Positions 1 through 7,278 of a DNA stretch of 16,894 nucleotides are shown in pieces. Each line of letters begins with the position of its first letter. Position 1 is the first letter of the stretch. The stretch covers positions 1-16,894 of the forward strand of contig JBGQKM010000114.1 of the NCBI GenBank assembly GCA_041499515.1, in the 5' to 3' direction. The position numbers were made by a program, and so were the translations under genes. The notes below the pieces were generated by a model. That model was not told where the DNA came from. It did not search any database and saw only the letters and a program-made list of their open reading frames with translations. This DNA comes from PALSA-1355 sp041499515 (lineage in GTDB: Bacteria; Planctomycetota; Planctomycetia; Pirellulales; PALSA-1355).

Positions 1-1
1 G

Positions 2-1003
2 CGGCTGTTTCGCGTGATCGGGCGGTTGCGCGAGCGCGGCGTCACGGTGCTCTACATTTCGCACAAGCTGGACGAGGTGTTTCGCCTGGCCGATCGCATC
101 GCCGTGCTGCGTGACGGACGCCTGGTCGAGGTGCTCGATCGCCACCAGACCGACGCCCGGCGGGTGACGCACTTGATGGTTGGGCGGGAAATCGAAGAGA
201 CCGATCTTTCGCGCCCGCGCGCCGCCGGCGAGGTGGTGCTGGCGGTCGAGAATTTATGGCTCCCCTGGCCCGGACATGTCCGGCTGTGGCGGCTGGAGGA
301 TCTTTCGTTTTCGCTGCGGCGCGGCGAAATCCTGGGGATTGCGGGCCTGATGGGCGCCGGGCGGACGGAACTGTTGGAGTGTTTGTTCGGGGCCAGCGCC
401 GACGCGCCTGTGGGCCGGATCGTGCTGGAGGGCCGCGACGTCGCGTTTCGTCATCCGGCGGAAGCCCGGCGGGCCGGCGTGGCATTGGTGACCGAGGATC
501 GCAAGCGGCTGGGGCTGTTCGCGCCGATGACACTTGGGGCGAACATCACCTTGTGCACGCTGCGGCAATCGGCGCGGCGCGGATGGCTCAGCCGCCGGCG
601 CGAACGTCTGCAGGCCGAGGGCATCGTGGCCCAGCTCGGCGTCAAGAGCTCGGGCGTCGATGCCCCGATCACGAGTCTCAGCGGCGGCAATCAACAAAAG
701 GCCATCATCGGCCGCTGGCTGCTCACGAAACCCAAGGTGCTGCTGCTCGACGATCCGACGCGCGGCATCGACGTCGGCGCCAAGGCCGAGTTGTATCGCC
801 TGATGGATGCCCTGTGCCGCCAAGGGTTGGGCATCATCGTCACCTCCAGTGAGCTGCCCGAGCTGCTGACCCTGTGCGATCGTATTCTGGTGCTTTGCGA
901 AGGACGCCAGACCGGCGAATTTACCCGCGCCGACGCCAGCGAGCAGCGCATCATGGAAGCCGCGACGGCGCGACGCACGGGCCTGGCCGCGACGAGCAGT
1001 TGA
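2..1003 (+). CDS. Sugar ABC transporter ATP-binding protein (RbsA/XylG/MglA type), 5'-truncated
   Basis: This is the C-terminal two thirds of a duplicated-domain ATPase that powers import of a monosaccharide such as ribose, xylose or galactose. The frame is open from base 2, so the start lies left of the window. The end of the first ABC domain is visible as the H-loop ISHKLDEV. The second domain follows with the family's degenerate Walker A (GLMGAGRTEL, Arg in place of Lys), signature SLSGGNQQKA, Walker B VLLLDDPTRGID, and SSELPE in place of an H-loop. Arg in the second P-loop and Ser in the second H-loop are normal for this family. The residue after the Walker B Asp is Asp where Glu is usual. 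The permease and binding protein are not in the window. The gene ends 11 nt from the convergent adenylyltransferase gene. The family is certain; the substrate is not. Confidence 0.93.
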   Translation, partial: RLFRVIGRLRERGVTVLYISHKLDEVFRLADRIAVLRDGRLVEVLDRHQTDARRVTHLMVGREIEETDLSRPRAAGEVVLAVENLWLPWPGHVRLWRLEDLSFSLRRGEILGIAGLMGAGRTELLECLFGASADAPVGRIVLEGRDVAFRHPAEARRAGVALVTEDRKRLGLFAPMTLGANITLCTLRQSARRGWLSRRRERLQAEGIVAQLGVKSSGVDAPITSLSGGNQQKAIIGRWLLTKPKVLLLDDPTRGIDVGAKAELYRLMDALCRQGLGIIVTSSELPELLTLCDRILVLCEGRQTGEFTRADASEQRIMEAATARRTGLAATSS

Positions 1004-1014
1004 AACCGGCGCGA

Positions 1015-2067
1015 TCAGGTGCCGATATATTTGGCGTACAGCGTGCGAGCGGTGGCGATGTCGTCGGTGCCGCCGATGATCGCCCGGCCGTCGGGAAAGA
1101 CCGTCAGCAGATACTCACCCACTGTCACGCGCACCAGATAACGATTCTGGCTCACCTGGCCGACGCCGGCGAGTTTATCGGCCAGTGCGGAGAGCGACAG
1201 GGCGGCCCCGCGCGGAGGGCTCAATTGCACGGCGTTTCGCCCGCAGAGTATGGCCGAGTGGCTGGCCCGCTGGCCGTTGAGCCAAGGATATTCGGCCTGG
1301 TCGCAGGCCGGGCATGCCTTGGCGGCCCGCAGCGAATCCAAGTTGACTTGCCGGACGCGATTGTCCCAGATGTCGACGACCGTCAAGCTGCGGCTGATGG
1401 CCTGGCGATTGCCGCTCAAGATCTTGATCGCCTCGTTGGCCTGGAGCGAAGCGATGATGTTGACGATCGGCGCCAGAATGCCCGCGGTGTCGCAGGTGGG
1501 CGTCGTACCGGGCGGGGGCGTGTCGTGCATCAGGCAGCGCAGGCAAGCCGTTTCGCCGGGGATGATGGTCATCGTTTGCCCCTCGGCTCCCAAGCAGCCG
1601 CCGTAAATCCAGGGCAGGCCGCGGTGGTGGGCGACGTCGTTGACGAGCATTCGCGTTTCGAAATTGTCGGTGCCGTCCAGGATGAGGTCGACGCCCTCGG
1701 TCAGCTCCATCACGTTGTTGGCGTCGAGGTCGGCCACCAGCGGTTCGACGGTGATTCGCGAATTGATTTTCTGGAGTTTGGCGGCCGCGGCGATCGCCTT
1801 GGGCAATCCGGCGGCCACGTCCTGTTCGTCGAACAAGACCTGCCGCTGCAGGTTGTTGGTTTCCAGGAAATCGCGATCGACGATGCGCAGAAAGCCCACG
1901 CCGCTGCGAGCCAGCGTGTTGGCGATCACCGAACCCAAGGCGCCGCAGCCGCAGACCAGCGCCCGAGCGGCCGCCAATCGCCGTTGCCCCGATTCGCCGA
2001 TCGGCGCGTAGCGCATTTGCCGCGCGTAGCGATCCAAGTCCTCGGGTTTTTGTACGTCAGGAGTCAT
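1015..2067 (-). CDS. MoeB/ThiF/HesA-family adenylyltransferase (E1-like)
   Basis: This 350-residue enzyme is of the kind that adenylates the C-terminal glycine of a ubiquitin-like sulfur carrier (MoaD or ThiS) for molybdopterin or thiazole synthesis in the cytoplasm. Visible features are the nucleotide-binding loop GCGALG (40-45), the arginine in NNLQRQ (71-76), DGTDNFETR (131-139), zinc cysteine pairs C175/C178 and C252/C255, and the probable catalytic cysteine C192 in TCDTAGIL. Residues from about 270 to 350 form an extra C-terminal domain (CGRNAVQL, later FPDGRAIIGGTDD) of a kind I associate with some ThiF proteins. It is not a rhodanese domain. Start ATG at 2067 has no clear Shine-Dalgarno sequence. 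The gene lies 24 nt after the GH2-like gene, probably in the same transcript as uvrA. No carrier protein is nearby, so I cannot choose between MoeB and ThiF roles. Confidence 0.92.
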   Translation of the reverse strand: MTPDVQKPEDLDRYARQMRYAPIGESGQRRLAAARALVCGCGALGSVIANTLARSGVGFLRIVDRDFLETNNLQRQVLFDEQDVAAGLPKAIAAAAKLQKINSRITVEPLVADLDANNVMELTEGVDLILDGTDNFETRMLVNDVAHHRGLPWIYGGCLGAEGQTMTIIPGETACLRCLMHDTPPPGTTPTCDTAGILAPIVNIIASLQANEAIKILSGNRQAISRSLTVVDIWDNRVRQVNLDSLRAAKACPACDQAEYPWLNGQRASHSAILCGRNAVQLSPPRGAALSLSALADKLAGVGQVSQNRYLVRVTVGEYLLTVFPDGRAIIGGTDDIATARTLYAKYIGT

Positions 2068-2091
2068 TATGGTTGGATGGTCTATTCAAAC

Positions 2092-3072
2092 TTAAACGAT
2101 GTAACCTGCGAACTCGCAACCGGCGAGATCGCTTCGGCCGGCCAATCGGCTCTGAATGGCATCACACCAAGCTCGACCGATGGAAATTGCCGATAGGGAT
2201 CGTGGAATGCTGTGAATTCGCGTCACGATGACGGGAATCTGGGAATTGGCAATTTGATCAACAGATTTTTTGCTCAGTCCCGGTTCGTGGTGTTTTACCA
2301 GCGGCATCCATTTAGGCGTGTCCTTTTCTGAGAAGCCCCTCAGATTGTAAATGTCATCATACAACACAACTTGCGCCCAAGGCATTGGACGGAGCGGTGC
2401 CGAGCCCGTGAATTCCTGGGCCAACAGCAGATTGCGCGGCACCTCAGCTTGATCAATGCTCGCGCGATCGTCCAACGCGACCATCGCCACGGCTGGCCAG
2501 CGGCTCAATCGGACAATTTCACGAGTTTCGTTGTGTTTGAGCCGCGCCACGATCAGCACGCCGACGCGGCTTGCTTCGCGGCATAACTCGTCGTCGGGAT
2601 TGCGCACGACCATGGTTGTGTCCGATTCGTTCCATGCTGCCAGTTCGGTCGGTGGCAGTTTCTCGCGACACAAGCCGCGTAGCACCCAACGCTTGCCGTC
2701 GTAGATCAAATCACGGTTGTGCACGCCCAGCCGACGGATGCCCAAGGGGCGCTCGGCGCGGGCCAGAGCGCGGCCGTCTTGGAGCAATTGCACGTCGGCA
2801 TGATAGAGGTGCGGCATTTCGGGGGTCCAAAAGCAGGGCTCGGGCACGATGGCTTCGGCCAGCACCGAGGCGCCGGGGCCGCGATCCTTGAAGGCGAAGC
2901 GGGCGGGCAAGGTCTGGGCGTACAGGCACGTCGGGCCGGTGAGGCTGCCGGAGAGTTGCAGGCCTTGGCCGGCCTCGGGTCCGCGCAGCCGGGCGTAAAC
3001 GTGACACTGCGTATCGGAAGCCTCGCCGAAAAAGATTTCCAGCCGATCGGCAAAATCCTGGTCCGGTTCCAC
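2092..3072 (-). CDS. GH2-like beta-sandwich protein of unknown function
   Basis: This predicted protein has 326 residues and unknown function. The first 110 or so look like the immunoglobulin-like sandwich domain of glycoside hydrolase family 2: FWTPEMPHLYHADVQLL, then RPLGIRRLG, then IYDGKRWVLRGL, where GH2 enzymes have W(S/T)PE-P-LY, the GfR motif and the NGK-lRG entry into the barrel. The remainder (ELAAWNESDTTMVVRN..., GVLIVARL) may be a reduced or degenerate barrel. I see no clear catalytic glutamate pair, and the length is far below a whole GH2 enzyme. No signal peptide is evident. The open frame runs back to 4047 inside uvrA, but that part is antisense-type noise. I chose GTG 3072, 5 nt after the uvrA stop, with GGAGA about 9 nt upstream. 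TTG 3081, overlapping the uvrA stop, is possible. Base composition becomes less GC-rich toward the 3' end. Confidence 0.72.
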   Translation of the reverse strand: MEPDQDFADRLEIFFGEASDTQCHVYARLRGPEAGQGLQLSGSLTGPTCLYAQTLPARFAFKDRGPGASVLAEAIVPEPCFWTPEMPHLYHADVQLLQDGRALARAERPLGIRRLGVHNRDLIYDGKRWVLRGLCREKLPPTELAAWNESDTTMVVRNPDDELCREASRVGVLIVARLKHNETREIVRLSRWPAVAMVALDDRASIDQAEVPRNLLLAQEFTGSAPLRPMPWAQVVLYDDIYNLRGFSEKDTPKWMPLVKHHEPGLSKKSVDQIANSQIPVIVTRIHSIPRSLSAISIGRAWCDAIQSRLAGRSDLAGCEFAGYIV

Positions 3073-3077
3073 GTCGG

Positions 3078-5993
3078 TCAATCTCCGTCGCCGATCGAGA
3101 TCAGCCGTTGTTGGGCGGCTTGCTCGTCGTCGGCCAATGCCTTGGCCAGAAAACGGCCCGTGATCGAGTCCTTGGCGCGTGCCACGGCTTCGGGCGTGCC
3201 TTGCGCGACGATGCGGCCTCCTTCGTCGGCGGCCCCAGGACCCAGATCGACGATATAATCGGCCGCCTTCATCAATTGCAGGCTGTGCTCCACGACGATC
3301 AGCGAATGCCCGACGTTGATCAGCGCTTCGAAACAGTCGATCAGTTGCACGACGTCGTGAAAGTGCAGTCCGGTCGTGGGTTCGTCGAGAATGAACAGCG
3401 AGCGGCCGCGGCGGGTGGTGGACATGTAAGTGGCCAGTTTGAGGCGCTGCGCTTCGCCGCCGGAGAGCGTGTTGGCCGGCTGGCCGAGCCGCAAATAGTC
3501 GAGCCCGACGTCGATCAATCGTCTCAGCCGGGCCTGAACTTTCGTCTGGCCGCGGAAAAACGTGAAGGCCTCGCGGACGGTCATCTCCAGCACTTCGGCG
3601 ATATTGCGGCCACGATACTTGACGTCCAGGATTTCCTTGCGATAGCGCTTGCCGCCGCACTGGCTGCACTTCATGAACACGTCGGCCAAAAACTGCATGT
3701 CGATGGCGATATAGCCGTCGCCCTGGCAGGCGGTGCAGCGGCCGCCGTCGACGTTGAAGCTGAAATGGGCCGCGTCGTAATTGCGGGTGCGGGCTTCGAC
3801 CGTTTCGGCGAACACGGACCGGATTTCGTCGAAGGCCTTGATGTACGTGACGGGATTGGAGCGCGGCGAACGGCCGATCGGGCTTTGATCGACCAGGATC
3901 ACGTCTTCCAACTGACCGTCGCCGTAGACGTCGTCGTATTCGTAGGGCTTGGGTCCGTCCTTGCGCATCCGTCGGCACAGCGCCGGATACAGCGTGTCTT
4001 GGACCAACGTGCTCTTGCCCGCCCCGCTGACGCCGGTGACCAGGCACAGCACCCCCAGCGGAAACTCGACCGTGATTTTTTGCAGATTATTTCCGCGGGC
4101 CCCGGCCAGGCGAATCCAGCCGTGGTTCGGCGCCCGGCGCTTGGCCACCGGCGCGACGCCGCGCCGGCCGGAGAGAAAATCGCCGGTGATGCTGCGCGGG
4201 TTGGCGAGCATTTCGGCCGGTGTGCCCTGAAACACGACCTGGCCGCCCCGCTCGCCCGCGCCCGGTCCGATTTCGATCACCTGGTCGGCGGCGCGGATCA
4301 TCGCTTCTTCGTGTTCGACGACGATCACCGAGTTGCCCCGATCGCGCAGGTGACGGATCGCGCCGAGCAGCCGGTCGATGTCGCGTGGGTGCAGGCCGAC
4401 CGAGGGTTCGTCGAGGACGTAGAGCATGTTGACCAGGCTCGAGCCCAGAGCCCCGGTGAGCGCCACGCGTTGGGCTTCGCCGCCGCTGAGCGTGCGCAAC
4501 ATGCGGTCGAGCGTCAGGTAGCCCAGCCCCGCGTCGACCAGGTATTTCAGGCGGGCGAGCACCTGGTCCAGCATGATCCGGCCCAGTTGACGTTCCCAGG
4601 CGGGCAGTTCGAGCTGCCGAAACAACGTCAGGGCGTCCTCGATCTTCAGGCCCGAGATTTCGGCGATGTTCTGGCCGCCGATGCGCGTGGCCAGGGCCTC
4701 GGGCCGCAGCCGCGTGCCGCCGCACTGGGGACACGGGCGGTAACTGCGCCAGCGGCTGAGGAACACGCGCAGATGCATCTTGTATTTGCGCCGTTCGAGC
4801 CAGGCGAAAAAACCGGTGAGCCCCCCAAATTTTCGCTCCGGCACGCCCTCGACGATCAAACGCCGCTGCTGGTCGCTCAATTCTCGGTAGGGGACGTCGA
4901 CCGGCAGTGCGTAGTCCGCCGCCAATGCCAACAATTCTTGCAGCTCATGTTCATAGGCCGGAGTGTTCCAGGGGGCGATAGCCCCTTCCTTGAGACTCTT
5001 GGCCGGATCGGGCACGACCAGGTCCATGTCGAGGTCGATGACATTGCCGAACCCTTCACAGCCGGGGCAGGCCCCCAACGGACTGTTGAAGCTATAGAGC
5101 CGCGGTTCGGGCAGGGGGTAGTCTCGTCCGCAGGCGTCGCACCTCAATTCGGTGCTGAAGGCCAACTGACGCCAGGCAGCGCCGTCGAGCTCGAAGGCCG
5201 CCGCGCCGGGCAGACCGGGTTCGGCCGGGGTATCGACGAAGACGTGGGCCTTGCCGCGACCCTTGTGGAACGCGGTTTCCAGCGAGTCGCGCAGCCGCTG
5301 CGGGCTGGCGCTGCCGGCCGAGAGCCGATCGACCACGACAAACACGCCCGCGGCGGAGTGCGCCTGCTGCACCTCCGACCAGGGTTCGTCGGCCAGGTTG
5401 ATCAGCCGGTGGCCGACGATCGCCCGGACGAAGCCTTCTTCCTGAAACGCGGATCCCGGCACGGGCGGCTCGCCGTTGGTGGGGTCGACGGCGAACGCGA
5501 CCAGATAGCGGGTGCCTTGGTGGAGTTGGCCGAGAGTCTCGGCGGCGGTTTGGGGACTATGGCGGCGAACCTCGCGGCCGCATTGCTGGCAAAAGACGTG
5601 GCCGATTTTCGCAAACAGCAGCCGCAGGTAGTCGCTGGTTTCGGTGGTGGTGCCCACCGTGGAGCGGCTCGAGCGGCTGGTGTTTTTGTGCGTGACCGCG
5701 ATGGCGGGCGGAATGCCTTCGATCCGTTCGGCGGTGGGTTTTTCGAGCCGTTCGAGAAACTGCCGCGTGTAGGCCGAAAAACTGTCGATGTAGCGCCGCT
5801 GGCCCTCGGTATAGAGCGTATCCAGGGCCAGGCTCGTCTTGCCGCTGCCGCTCAATCCGCACAAAACGACCAGTTGGCGGTGCGGGATGTCGAGATCGAT
5901 CTGTTTCAGGTTGTGAACCGCGACTCCGCGGAGCGTAATCGAGCGGGCAGCCACAGGGACCTCGAAATGATGACGACCGAAACCCTTTATCAT
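3078..5993 (-). CDS. uvrA: UvrABC excinuclease subunit A
   Basis: UvrA is the DNA-damage sensor of nucleotide excision repair. It is a dimeric ATPase that scans DNA and loads UvrB. From ATG 5993 the protein is 971 residues, close to the usual length of 940-1000. It has Walker A GLSGSGKT (46-53) and GVSGAGKST (654-662), ABC signatures LSGGEAQR (502-509 and 843-850), and Walker B VLDEP and ILDEP. It has two four-cysteine zinc modules (C285/C288/C309/C312 and C753/C756/C776/C779). The stretch between the first Walker A and the first zinc module is long enough to hold the UvrB-binding domain, unlike short UvrA2 proteins. Start choice is uncertain. ATG 5993 has no Shine-Dalgarno and overlaps a -10-like TATGAT. 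GTG 5954 follows GAGGT and would place the start just before the ITLRGVAVHNLK motif, as in other UvrA proteins. The frame extends to 6074. The GH2-like gene starts 5 nt after its stop. Confidence 0.96.
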   Translation of the reverse strand: MIKGFGRHHFEVPVAARSITLRGVAVHNLKQIDLDIPHRQLVVLCGLSGSGKTSLALDTLYTEGQRRYIDSFSAYTRQFLERLEKPTAERIEGIPPAIAVTHKNTSRSSRSTVGTTTETSDYLRLLFAKIGHVFCQQCGREVRRHSPQTAAETLGQLHQGTRYLVAFAVDPTNGEPPVPGSAFQEEGFVRAIVGHRLINLADEPWSEVQQAHSAAGVFVVVDRLSAGSASPQRLRDSLETAFHKGRGKAHVFVDTPAEPGLPGAAAFELDGAAWRQLAFSTELRCDACGRDYPLPEPRLYSFNSPLGACPGCEGFGNVIDLDMDLVVPDPAKSLKEGAIAPWNTPAYEHELQELLALAADYALPVDVPYRELSDQQRRLIVEGVPERKFGGLTGFFAWLERRKYKMHLRVFLSRWRSYRPCPQCGGTRLRPEALATRIGGQNIAEISGLKIEDALTLFRQLELPAWERQLGRIMLDQVLARLKYLVDAGLGYLTLDRMLRTLSGGEAQRVALTGALGSSLVNMLYVLDEPSVGLHPRDIDRLLGAIRHLRDRGNSVIVVEHEEAMIRAADQVIEIGPGAGERGGQVVFQGTPAEMLANPRSITGDFLSGRRGVAPVAKRRAPNHGWIRLAGARGNNLQKITVEFPLGVLCLVTGVSGAGKSTLVQDTLYPALCRRMRKDGPKPYEYDDVYGDGQLEDVILVDQSPIGRSPRSNPVTYIKAFDEIRSVFAETVEARTRNYDAAHFSFNVDGGRCTACQGDGYIAIDMQFLADVFMKCSQCGGKRYRKEILDVKYRGRNIAEVLEMTVREAFTFFRGQTKVQARLRRLIDVGLDYLRLGQPANTLSGGEAQRLKLATYMSTTRRGRSLFILDEPTTGLHFHDVVQLIDCFEALINVGHSLIVVEHSLQLMKAADYIVDLGPGAADEGGRIVAQGTPEAVARAKDSITGRFLAKALADDEQAAQQRLISIGDGD

Positions 5994-6105
5994 AGAGGCT
6001 GCCCAGGCGGCGGGCCAGCGCGCCGGAGGGCCGGCTGCACGCGTCGGTTGATTGCAACCTGGCCGGCCGGGCATGGGGGCAATAAAGTCACGTTGCAGCG
6101 ACGAA

Positions 6106-6151
6106 TCCCTTGAGAGGGACCATTTTCCACCGACCGGAAGGGGCCAGACCC
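6106..6151. repeat. Imperfect REP-like palindrome
   Basis: A perfect 5-bp stem with a 4-nt loop (TCCCT/AGGGA, 6106-6119) runs into an imperfect inverted repeat. GGGACCATTTTCC (6116-6128) faces GGAAGGGGCCAGACCC (6136-6151) across a 7-nt loop, with pairing at the inner TTTTCC/GGAAGG (two G-T wobbles) and outer GGG/CCC ends. The two foldings share AGGGA and exclude each other. The look of short GC-rich palindromes carrying GGNCAGACCC resembles REP-type intergenic repeats, but only one copy is in the window, so it cannot be confirmed as a repeat family. Confidence 0.22.
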
Positions 6152-6393
6152 GACGGCACGCAACATGCGATTGCCGGCGAGTCCGCGACCATTTCGTGGG
6201 GGCCGTGCCGGGGGGTATGGGTAAAGTCGTGGGCCAATGCTGTCACCCGACGGCCTTGCGATGATGCAGAAAAGGAACAACGCCGTCGCATGGCGTGTAC
6301 ATTGCCGATGCGCCTCGGAGGGCGGTCGCGGCGCCTGATCGACTTGGGGACAGCGCCAAACTCGTGTTAATCGTCACCATTGGCACAGGCGGC

Positions 6394-6401
6394 GCGGTAG
6401 C
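6394..6401 (+). promoter_or_regulatory. ops-like octamer GCGGTAGC upstream of NusG paralogue
   Basis: The octamer matches the hairpin-forming core of the enterobacterial ops pause element (GGCGGTAGCGT) that recruits the NusG paralogue RfaH. Flanking bases do not match the rest of ops, and the site is about 320 nt before the nusG-like start, in the transcribed direction. RfaH-type factors from other phyla are not known to use the same sequence, so this is suggestive only. Confidence 0.2.
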
Positions 6402-6428
6402 ACTGTTGGGCATTTGATTTGCAAACGT

Positions 6429-6454
6429 ACTCGGCATTCGTGAAAATGCCGGGT
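6429..6454. repeat. Strong hairpin in the leader
   Basis: Arms ACTCGGCATT and AATGCCGGGT pair around the 6-nt loop CGTGAA: 7 perfect base pairs, extended to 10 with one T-G wobble. No T-run follows in either direction, so it is not an ordinary intrinsic terminator. It sits 28 nt after the ops-like octamer and 263 nt before the nusG-like start. An operator, pause hairpin or RNA leader element are all possible. Confidence 0.5.
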
Positions 6455-6717
6455 TAACGGCAATTTCATGTGGCGCCCAGCAGACCAGCGGAAATCGATC
6501 TGATAAACTGAAGGATTGGGTCGATTCGTCCGCTGCCGCCTAACGGCGAGGGCCTCCGCTTCTCACGGATGGCCTCGTCTAATGTCTATCACGGCGGAAA
6601 AAACAGACAAGTCAACAAGGGGACCGTTGTCACCCATGGGAACGGAGTGCGCGCTTTGGCGTGCCGAACCTTGCGGGTTTCCGATGTTCTGGTGATGGCC
6701 CGGTGAATACCGCGCGG

Positions 6718-7278
6718 ATGCCGATTTTACCGAGTGAACCTGACGTTTTTCCGGCCGAGTTGTTGGACGGCTCGGGCGATGCCGACCCGGCCGCCGGCCT
6801 ATGGTGGGCCATGTACACCATGGCCCGGCGTGAAAAAGAGCTGATGCGGCGGCTGCGCGGCTTGGAAATCCCCTTTTATTCGCCGCTGGTGCACAAACGC
6901 ACGCGGTCGCCCGGCGGCCGGACGCGCGACAGCTATGTGCCGCTGTTTCCCAGCTACGTGTTTGTTTGCGGTAACGAACAACAGCGTCATCAGGCGCTGA
7001 CCACGAATTGCATTTCGCGGTGCCTGAGCGTGCCCGACGGCGCCCAACTGGTACGCGACTTGCGACAGATCCGTCGGCTGGTGGAGCTCGACTCGCCGCT
7101 GACGGTCGAGGCGCGGATTGAGCCGGGCCGTCGTGTGCGGGTTCGCTCGGGGTCGATGGTTGGCCTGGAGGGCACCGTGGTGCAGCGGCGTGGCAAGGAC
7201 TGGCTGGTGGTGGCCGTCGAGTTTCTCCAGCAGGGGGCCTCCGTGCTTTTGGAAGATTTTCAGGTGGAACCGCTATGA
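6718..7278 (+). CDS. Specialised NusG paralogue (RfaH/UpxY/LoaP-like antiterminator)
   Basis: This 186-residue protein is predicted to bind RNA polymerase and suppress pausing or termination across a long operon. The NGN domain runs from about residue 29 to 120: WWAMYTMARREKEL, IPFYSPL, then PLFPSYVFV, the hallmark of NusG. A KOW domain follows (136-186): PGRRVRVRSGSMVGLEGTVV, then VVAVEFLQQG. It carries a 28-residue N-terminal lead (MPILPSEPDVFPAELLD) of a kind I associate with planctomycete members. I chose ATG 6718 because that lead begins there. GTG 6703 or 6661 would add 5 or 19 residues without resemblance. None has a good Shine-Dalgarno. It is not the housekeeping NusG, which normally sits beside secE and rplK. 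Its position at the head of a polysaccharide cluster matches how RfaH/UpxY-type genes are placed, so it probably controls the genes downstream. Confidence 0.88.
   Translation: MPILPSEPDVFPAELLDGSGDADPAAGLWWAMYTMARREKELMRRLRGLEIPFYSPLVHKRTRSPGGRTRDSYVPLFPSYVFVCGNEQQRHQALTTNCISRCLSVPDGAQLVRDLRQIRRLVELDSPLTVEARIEPGRRVRVRSGSMVGLEGTVVQRRGKDWLVVAVEFLQQGASVLLEDFQVEPL

Larger units (their letters stand above)
5994..6717. other. Long divergent intergenic/leader region
   Basis: About 720 nt lie between uvrA (leftward) and the nusG-like gene (rightward). Short open frames on both strands show no family resemblance and no coding character, so I call none. The stretch is noticeably less GC-rich in its middle (about 6360-6520) than the flanking genes. 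It must hold the promoters for both transcripts, but I cannot place a convincing sigma-70 pair for either. Structures seen are a small hairpin and imperfect palindrome at 6106-6151, a GCGGTAGC octamer at 6394-6401, and a strong hairpin at 6429-6454, each listed separately. Confidence 0.6.

Noticed and set aside
1004..1014. Bidirectional terminator between the convergent ABC and adenylyltransferase genes
   Set aside because: Only 11 nt separate the stops, and I see no hairpin with a T-run there.
874..2196. A 440-codon plus-strand frame over the adenylyltransferase gene
   Set aside because: It is antisense to the MoeB/ThiF-type gene with all its motifs; the translation is low-complexity Gly/Gln/Asp/Arg without resemblance.
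3073..4047. Upstream extension of the GH2-like frame into uvrA
   Set aside because: The extension is Arg/Pro-rich and is an out-of-frame reading of uvrA on the same strand; family-like sequence begins only after 3072.
3108..6113. A 1001-codon open frame on the plus strand across uvrA
   Set aside because: It is exactly antisense to a clear uvrA, has no family resemblance and is rich in Ala/Gly/Arg/His/Gln as expected when a GC-rich gene is read backwards. Such long antisense frames are common in high-GC genomes.
6381..6396. Sigma-54-like promoter (TGGCAC, then GC at the right spacing)
   Set aside because: The -24 half and the GG-N10-GC spacing fit, but the TT of the -12 element is replaced by GC, and no enhancer-binding site or activator gene is seen. 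Too weak to call.
6110..6437. Short open frames on both strands within the uvrA/nusG-like gap
   Set aside because: There is no resemblance to known families, no ribosome sites and inconsistent codon use; overlapping frames on both strands are equally open.
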